Of a DNA stretch of 9,748 nt, positions 5,675-9,748 are shown in pieces. The position numbers and the translations under genes are program-made. The notes beneath the pieces were generated by a model that was not told the DNA's origin, searched no databases, and was given only the letters and a program-made list of their open reading frames with translations. Origin of the DNA: Solirubrobacterales bacterium (GTDB taxonomy: Bacteria; Actinomycetota; Thermoleophilia; Solirubrobacterales; Solirubrobacteraceae); assembly GCA_017354065.1 (NCBI GenBank), contig JAFMRN010000064.1, forward strand, positions 1 through 9,748. Direction: 5' to 3'. Positions within the stretch are counted from its first letter, which is position 1. Every line of letters starts with the position of its first letter.

Positions 5675-5682
5675 CAGAGCCT

Positions 5683-6651
5683 ATGGCCTTCCCGGAAACG
5701 CGTATGCGGCGCCTGCGCGCGACACCGCAGCTGCGCGGGCTGGTGGCCGAGACGCAGCTACAACACGCCGACCTCCTGGCGCCGCTGTTCATCGCGGAGG
5801 GGCTGTCGGGCAGCGAGCCGATCCCGAGCATGCCCGGCGTCTCACGCCACTCGGTTGAAGCGGCGGTGACAGAGGCAGCGGAGCTAGCGGCGCTGGGGGT
5901 TCCAGGCGTGCTGCTGTTCGGGATCCCCGCGCACAAGGACGCTCAGGGCTCTGGTGCCTATGACCCTGACGGGATCGTGCAGCAAGCGACGCGAGCGATC
6001 AAAGCGGCACACCCCGATCTGCTGGTGATTGCCGACACCTGTCTGTGTGAGTACACGGACCACGGGCACTGCGGTGTGCTGCACGGCGAAACGGTCGACA
6101 ACGACGCGACGCTGGAGCTGCTGGCCAAGACGGCGCTCTCCCAGGCAGAAGCGGGCGCCGACATCGTCGCGCCCTCAGACATGATGGACGGGCGGATCGG
6201 CCATCTGCGGCGATCGCTCGATCAGGCCGGTCACAGCGAGCTTCCGCTGATGTCCTACTCCTCCAAGTTCGCCTCCGCCTTCTACGGCCCCTTCCGTGAG
6301 GCGGCCGGCTCGACCCCGGCCCGCGGGGACCGCCGCGCCTACCAGCTCCCGGGCGCGAACGCGCGTGAGGCGCTGCGAGAGTCCCGGCTCGACGCGGATG
6401 AGGGCGCCGACATCCTGATGGTCAAGCCCGCACTGGCGTACCTGGACATCGTCGGACGCGTGCGTGAGCAGACCGAGCTTCCCCTGGCGGCCTACAACGT
6501 CGGCGGCGAATACGCGATGCTGAAGGCTGCCGCCGCGGCCGGCTATCTGAACGAGCGCGACGCCGTGCTCGAGACCCTGACCTCGATCAAACGGGCGGGT
6601 GCGGACATCATCATCACCTACCACGCAAAGGACGCCGCAAAGTGGCTGTAG
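5683..6651 (+). CDS. hemB: Porphobilinogen synthase (delta-aminolevulinic acid dehydratase)
   Basis: Complete 322-aa cytosolic enzyme that condenses two 5-aminolevulinate molecules to porphobilinogen (EC 4.2.1.24), the first common step to haem, sirohaem and cobalamin. It begins RMRRLRATPQLRGLVAET (7-24), the usual family start. The catalytic zinc triad is intact: Cys120, Cys122 and Cys130 in DTCLCEYTDHGHCG. Both substrate lysines are present, Lys195 in SYSSKFASAFYGPFR and the Schiff-base Lys248 in ILMVKPALAYLD. The C-terminus has the YNVGGEYAML and ITYHAKDA blocks. It is thus the zinc-dependent type, not the DXALD magnesium type. It heads a tight operon: the next gene starts 10 bases before its stop. 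Its probable promoter is a leaderless one shared back-to-back with the Uma2 gene. Identification is secure. Confidence 0.97.
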   Translation: MAFPETRMRRLRATPQLRGLVAETQLQHADLLAPLFIAEGLSGSEPIPSMPGVSRHSVEAAVTEAAELAALGVPGVLLFGIPAHKDAQGSGAYDPDGIVQQATRAIKAAHPDLLVIADTCLCEYTDHGHCGVLHGETVDNDATLELLAKTALSQAEAGADIVAPSDMMDGRIGHLRRSLDQAGHSELPLMSYSSKFASAFYGPFREAAGSTPARGDRRAYQLPGANAREALRESRLDADEGADILMVKPALAYLDIVGRVREQTELPLAAYNVGGEYAMLKAAAAAGYLNERDAVLETLTSIKRAGADIIITYHAKDAAKWL

Positions 6652-7754
6652 ACGACGGAATTCAAGAAGCTGAGAGCGGCAACTTCAGCCCCAAGCTGCG
6701 CTCGCGCAAGGACGGCGCCGCCGTGGCGCTCGATGACACGGACAAGCGCCTGTTGAACCTGATGCAGGGCTCCTTCCCGATCGCCAAGCGCCCCTACCAG
6801 CACGTGGCGAGCGAGGCGCAGATCACCGAGCAGGAGACGCTCGAGCGCGTCCAGCGCCTGATCTCAGAGCGGATTATCCGCCAGGTCACCCCGATCTTCG
6901 ACACCCGCGCGCTCGGCTACAGCTCGATGCTGGTGGCCGCCAAGGTCGATCCGGAGAACCCGTGGCGCGCGGCGAACGTGATCAACGCCCACCCGGGTGT
7001 GTCCCACAACTACCTGCGCAACCACGACTTCAACATCTGGTTCACGATCGCGACCGAGCCGGACTCGCCGCTCGGCCTGGAGGGCACGCTGACCCGGCTG
7101 GGGGAGCTGGCCGGAGCGGAGTCGATCCGGCAGTTGCCGACGCTGAAGCTGTTCAAGATCCGCATGGATCTGGAGATGGAGGCCGGGACCGACACGCTCG
7201 CCGCGCCCGTCGGTGAGGCGGTCGCCCCGGCTGAGACCGAGCCCCAGCCCTATGACGAGTTTGACAAGGCCGTGATCCGCGCCACCCAGGGGGACCTGCC
7301 CGTGGTGGGCGAGCCGTTCGGAGCGGCCGCTGAGGCACTGGGGGTGACCCAGGACGAGCTGCTGGCCCACCTTGAGGGGATGGTCGAACGCCGGCTGCTG
7401 CGCCGCGTTGCGGCGATCCTGTTCCACCGCCGCGCGGGTTTCTCCGCCAACGGAATGGGCGTTTGGAAGGTGCCGGCGGAGAAGACCCTTGAGCTCGGCT
7501 TGCAGATGGCGAACTTCCGCGGCATCAGCCATTGCTATGAGCGCCCTACCTACGAGGACTGGCCCTACAGCGTCTTCACCATGGCCCACGGCCGCTCCAA
7601 GGAGGAGTGCGACGCGATCCTCGATTCGATCGCCGCCTCGACCGGCATCACTGAGCGCGCGACCCTGTACTCCTCCACCGAGTTCAAGAAGATCCGGCTC
7701 CTGTACTTCACCGGTGAGTTCCGGGATTGGGAACGCGAGCACGCCGGCGTCTGA
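6642..7754 (+). CDS. Fused AhbA/AhbB-like (NirDL-like) Lrp/AsnC-fold protein, putative sirohaem decarboxylase
   Basis: The 370-aa protein holds two tandem copies of the winged-helix plus AsnC-type module found in sirohaem decarboxylases AhbA/AhbB and NirD/L/G/H. Copy 1 has an HTH at about 30-82 (DDTDKRLLNLMQGSFPIAKRPY...) and an AsnC-like domain at 90-178 with HPGVSHNYLRNHDFNIWFT (117-135). An acidic, Ala-rich linker covers 180-204. Copy 2 has an HTH at about 205-255 and a domain at 264-358 with ISHCYERPTYEDWPYSVFTM (295-314), the classical AhbB/NirL signature. Family members remove two carboxylates from sirohaem; single-module relatives are often annotated as AsnC regulators. GTG 6642 has AAAGGA at 6627-6632 (9-base spacing) and overlaps the hemB stop by 10 bases. 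A second in-frame GTG at 6723, with AAGGA at 6708-6712, starts right at the HTH. Lying between hemB and hemL, it surely serves tetrapyrrole metabolism, as an enzyme or as a regulator. Confidence 0.85.
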   Translation: MAVDDGIQEAESGNFSPKLRSRKDGAAVALDDTDKRLLNLMQGSFPIAKRPYQHVASEAQITEQETLERVQRLISERIIRQVTPIFDTRALGYSSMLVAAKVDPENPWRAANVINAHPGVSHNYLRNHDFNIWFTIATEPDSPLGLEGTLTRLGELAGAESIRQLPTLKLFKIRMDLEMEAGTDTLAAPVGEAVAPAETEPQPYDEFDKAVIRATQGDLPVVGEPFGAAAEALGVTQDELLAHLEGMVERRLLRRVAAILFHRRAGFSANGMGVWKVPAEKTLELGLQMANFRGISHCYERPTYEDWPYSVFTMAHGRSKEECDAILDSIAASTGITERATLYSSTEFKKIRLLYFTGEFRDWEREHAGV

Positions 7755-7757
7755 ACC

Positions 7758-9014
7758 GTGACCAGTAGCGAGCAGCTGTATCAGCGCGGCCTGAAGGCTC
7801 TGCCGGGCGGCGTCAACTCGCCCGTCCGTGCGATGCGCAGCATCGGGCGCGACCCGATCTTCATCGCCTCCGGCTACGGCTCCCACATCCGCGACGTCGA
7901 CGGCAACGACTACGTCGACTGGGTCGGATCCTGGGGGCCGTTGATCCTCGGCCACGCGCACCCCGACGTGACCAAGGCGGTCACGGAGTCGGTGCGCAGG
8001 GGGACCACCTTCGGGGCGCCGACCGAGGGTGAGGTGCGCCTCGCCGAGCTGATCGCGGAGCGGATCCCGAGCGTGGAGATGCTGCGCATGACCTCCTCGG
8101 GGACCGAGGCCACCATGAGCGCCCTGCGTCTGGCGCGCGCGGTCACCGGGCGTGACCGGATCCTGAAGTTCGCGGGCGGCTATCACGGCCACGTGGACGG
8201 CCTGCTGTCCGAAGCCGGCAGCGGCCTGGCAACCCAGGGCATCCCCGCCAGTCCCGGCGTGCCCGCCGCCGCGGCGGCGGAGACCGTGACGGTGCCGTTC
8301 AACGATCCGGAGGCGCTCGACAACGCGCTCAAGGAGCACCGCTTCGCGGCCGCGATCGTTGAGCCGGTGCCGGCCAACATGGGCGTCGTGCCCGCGGCCG
8401 AGGGGTTCTTCAAACAGCTGCAGGAGGGCATCCACGCCAACGGCGGGCTGTTGATCGCGGATGAGGTGATCACCGGCTTCCGCGTCCATTTCAACGGCGG
8501 CCAGGCCTACACCGGCCTTGAGCCGGACCTGACGGTGATGGGCAAGATCATCGGTGGCGGGCTGCCCGCGGGCGCGGTTGGCGGCAGCCGCGAGCTGCTG
8601 GAACGTTTCGCGCCCGCCGGCGACGTCTACCAGGCCGGCACGCTGTCAGGCAACCCGCTGGCGGTAGCGGCCGGGCTGGCGACGCTGGCCAAGCTCGAGC
8701 CCGACGCGTATGTGCGCCTGGAGGCGTTGACCGCCAGGCTTGTGGAAGGCTTCGCCAAAGCCCCGAACCTGTCCGTGGGCTCGGTTCCGGGCCTGCTCAC
8801 ACCGTTCTTCCGTGCTCAGGCTCCGACCCGGTACGCGGAGGCCGCCGAGTGCGACCAGGAGGCCTACGGCGCGTTTGCGCGCGCCCTGCTGGCCCGTGGC
8901 GTGTACCCGCCGGCGTCCCAGTTCGAGGCCTGGTTCCCGTCGCTGGCGCACACCGACGCGGACGTAGATCGGACGCTCGCCGCGGTCGCTGAGGCGCTGG
9001 AGGAGCTCGCGTGA
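7758..9014 (+). CDS. hemL: Glutamate-1-semialdehyde 2,1-aminomutase
   Basis: Complete 418-aa PLP enzyme (class III aminotransferase fold, EC 5.4.3.8) that converts glutamate-1-semialdehyde to 5-aminolevulinate in the C5 pathway, directly before HemB. Diagnostic blocks are LPGGVNSPVRAM (15-26), SSGTEATMSALRLAR (113-127) for phosphate binding, the KFAGGYHGHVD block (137-147), IADEVITGFR (233-242) with the pyridine-binding Asp235, MGKIIGGGLPAGAVGG (261-276) with Schiff-base Lys263, and TLSGNPLAVAAG (295-306). The length fits the family. GTG 7758 lies three bases after the stop of the AhbAB-like gene with no clear Shine-Dalgarno, so translation probably depends on coupling. A stretch of Ala codons at 8263-8280 forms an 18-bp palindrome. 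The C5 route agrees with an actinobacterium. Identification is secure. Confidence 0.97.
   Translation: MTSSEQLYQRGLKALPGGVNSPVRAMRSIGRDPIFIASGYGSHIRDVDGNDYVDWVGSWGPLILGHAHPDVTKAVTESVRRGTTFGAPTEGEVRLAELIAERIPSVEMLRMTSSGTEATMSALRLARAVTGRDRILKFAGGYHGHVDGLLSEAGSGLATQGIPASPGVPAAAAAETVTVPFNDPEALDNALKEHRFAAAIVEPVPANMGVVPAAEGFFKQLQEGIHANGGLLIADEVITGFRVHFNGGQAYTGLEPDLTVMGKIIGGGLPAGAVGGSRELLERFAPAGDVYQAGTLSGNPLAVAAGLATLAKLEPDAYVRLEALTARLVEGFAKAPNLSVGSVPGLLTPFFRAQAPTRYAEAAECDQEAYGAFARALLARGVYPPASQFEAWFPSLAHTDADVDRTLAAVAEALEELA
8999..9005 (+). promoter_or_regulatory. Ribosome binding site for the 92-aa protein
   Basis: GGAGGAG, inside the last hemL codons, ends 5 bases before GTG 9011. It is the strongest Shine-Dalgarno in the window and fixes the start of the small gene, which overlaps the hemL stop as GTGA. 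Confidence 0.7.
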
Positions 9015-9289
9015 GCGCACCCGGGGAATACCGCGAGCTGCTGGCTGAAATCGCGGCCGGCACCCGCCTGCACTACGCCAACCAGGGCTCTCAGGATCCG
9101 GATCTGGACCTGCTGGAGGGCGACCGCAGCTACGCCGCCGGCCTGCAAAAGCTCGCCCAGATGGGTGACCTCGCGGCCACCCGCACGCTCGGCGACGCGA
9201 TCTCCGCGATCGCGCAGGCCCACGCCGACGGAGATCCGGCCGCGGCCGACCGCGCGTGGCAGCAGGCGATGGAGCGGCTGGCAGAATAG
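9011..9289 (+). CDS. Small helical protein of unknown function, last gene of the hem operon
   Basis: I recognise no family for this 92-aa protein. It appears all-helical and soluble: helix at about 4-17 (PGEYRELLAEIAAG), a polar loop (NQGSQDPDLDLLEGDRSY, 24-41), helices at about 41-70 (AAGLQKLAQMGDLAATRTLG and on) and 73-91. No Cys, signal peptide, membrane segment or obvious metal motif is visible; His21 and His72 are its only histidines. It is acidic. It is a real gene by context: GTG 9011 overlaps the hemL TGA in a GTGA junction, a strong GGAGGAG precedes it by 5 bases, and codon use matches hemL. The position between hemL and a Rieske gene suggests a link to haem supply or respiratory assembly, but that is inference only. 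Confidence 0.8.
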   Translation: MSAPGEYRELLAEIAAGTRLHYANQGSQDPDLDLLEGDRSYAAGLQKLAQMGDLAATRTLGDAISAIAQAHADGDPAAADRAWQQAMERLAE

Positions 9290-9340
9290 GCCCGAGCAGT
9301 AGTCGATGCCCTCGGCAGGCCTCCGCAGCCGGATTGAATG

Positions 9341-9346
9341 TACGCT
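9341..9346 (+). promoter_or_regulatory. Candidate -10 box upstream of the Rieske gene
   Basis: TACGCT fits TANNNT and would start a message around 9353, leaving a leader of roughly 43 bases before ATG 9396. No convincing -35 is present 17 bases upstream. The 106-bp gap 9290-9395 shows no clear terminator, so read-through from the hem operon is also possible. Confidence 0.25.
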
Positions 9347-9395
9347 TAGGCGCGCCAGTGGCCCGCCGGGTCTCGACTGAGCAGATTTTTCAGAC

Positions 9396-9748
9396 ATGCC
9401 AGATCGTCACGCACAGTCATCCGAGTACACCGAAGAGCGCGGACTGCCGGGAGCCTTTGAAGGCGAGACCGTCAACCGCCGTCGGTTCATGAACATCACA
9501 GCCCAGGGCGCCGGGGGCATCGCCACCGCGGCGTTTGCGCTTCCCGCCCTCGGCTTCGCAGTGGGACCAATCTTCAAGAAGGATCAGTTCCAATGGCAGA
9601 TCATCGGCACGCCCGCCGACTTCAGCGCGACCGGCTATGCCACCAAGGTGCTCAGCATCGTTGACGGCACCGGCCAGGAGGGCGACGCCGGCCAGTCGAT
9701 CGCCTACGTGCGCAAGCACAACCCGAAGATCGACGGCGCGCCCAAGGA
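9396..9748 (+). CDS. Rieske iron-sulfur subunit of a cytochrome bc complex, N-terminal part
   Basis: The gene is cut by the window end after 117 codons. From ATG 9396 the protein has a polar start (MPDRHAQSSEYTEERG...), a twin-arginine-like motif NRRRFMN (27-33), and one hydrophobic helix at about 36-60 (AQGAGGIATAAFALPALGFA). It then reads GPIFKKDQFQWQIIGTP (57-73), which is the membrane anchor and first strand of QcrA/PetC-type Rieske proteins. The beginning of the soluble domain (VLSIVDGTGQEGDAGQSIAY, 85-104) and VRKHN follow. The cluster-binding C.H and C..H motifs would lie beyond the edge and cannot be checked. In the intact complex it passes electrons from menaquinol/ubiquinol to cytochrome c1/cc. 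No good Shine-Dalgarno precedes the ATG (GAGCAG at 9379-9384 is the best). Other Tat-anchored Rieske proteins, such as arsenite oxidase subunits, are less likely. Confidence 0.75.
   Translation, partial: MPDRHAQSSEYTEERGLPGAFEGETVNRRRFMNITAQGAGGIATAAFALPALGFAVGPIFKKDQFQWQIIGTPADFSATGYATKVLSIVDGTGQEGDAGQSIAYVRKHNPKIDGAPK

Noticed and set aside
5082..5858. A 258-codon plus-strand open frame opposite the Uma2 gene
   Set aside because: It spans the Uma2 gene antisense and the hemB promoter, and its reading has no family resemblance, whereas the minus-strand Uma2 motifs are clear.
8263..8280. Perfect 18-bp palindrome CCGCCGCCGCGGCGGCGG
   Set aside because: It encodes a run of alanines in hemL with GCC then GCG codons, so it is explained by low-complexity coding in a high-GC genome.
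6864..8489. A 541-codon open frame on the minus strand opposite the AhbAB-like and hemL genes
   Set aside because: It is rich in Arg/His/Gly/Leu/Gln with no domain pattern, and lies opposite two well-identified genes; it is a high-GC shadow frame.

Overview
The window is high-GC DNA with strong G/C preference at third codon positions and frequent GTG/TTG starts, and several genes appear to be leaderless (a TANNNT -10 box about 6-8 bases before the start codon and no Shine-Dalgarno). This points to an actinobacterium. A YmdB-type phosphoesterase, a siroheme-decarboxylase-like gene inside a hem operon and an adjacent Rieske gene suggest a deep lineage such as Thermoleophilia (Solirubrobacterales-like). 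That placement is inference, not proof.

Layout. (1) 1-47, minus: first codons of a probable YmdB/TIGR00282 metallophosphoesterase, divergent from the next block. (2) 68-3203, plus: an overlapping three-gene unit made of an AI-2E family membrane protein, an ABC ATPase (TTG start, 28-base overlap) and an ABC-2 type permease (1-base overlap). Together the last two look like a half-size exporter. A perfect 13-bp inverted repeat lies inside the ATPase gene. (3) 3204-3691: 488 bases without a convincing gene, containing two competing inverted repeats and a possible gene relic. (4) 3692-4202: a small two-helix membrane protein (minus) and a YciI-like protein (plus), divergent from what looks like one bidirectional promoter with overlapping -10 boxes. 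(5) 4239-5639, minus: a two-gene accessory-looking unit, a Uma2-type PD-(D/E)XK nuclease followed without a gap by an unknown 279-aa protein whose N-terminus resembles a ribbon-helix-helix. (6) 5683-9289, plus: a compact tetrapyrrole operon of hemB, a fused AhbA/AhbB-like (siroheme decarboxylase/NirDL) protein, hemL, and a 92-aa helical protein of unknown function. (7) 9396 to the window end, plus: the N-terminus of a Rieske iron-sulfur protein of a cytochrome bc complex.

How it fits together. HemL makes 5-aminolevulinate from glutamate-1-semialdehyde and HemB condenses two of these to porphobilinogen. The AhbAB-like protein between them is either a siroheme decarboxylase or a tetrapyrrole-linked regulator. 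The Rieske subunit belongs to a haem-requiring respiratory complex, so the right half of the window has a haem/respiration theme. The most promising points are the AhbAB-like fusion in the hemB-hemL operon, the Uma2 plus RHH-like pair, the 13-bp hairpin inside a coding sequence, and the two tightly packed divergent leaderless promoters.
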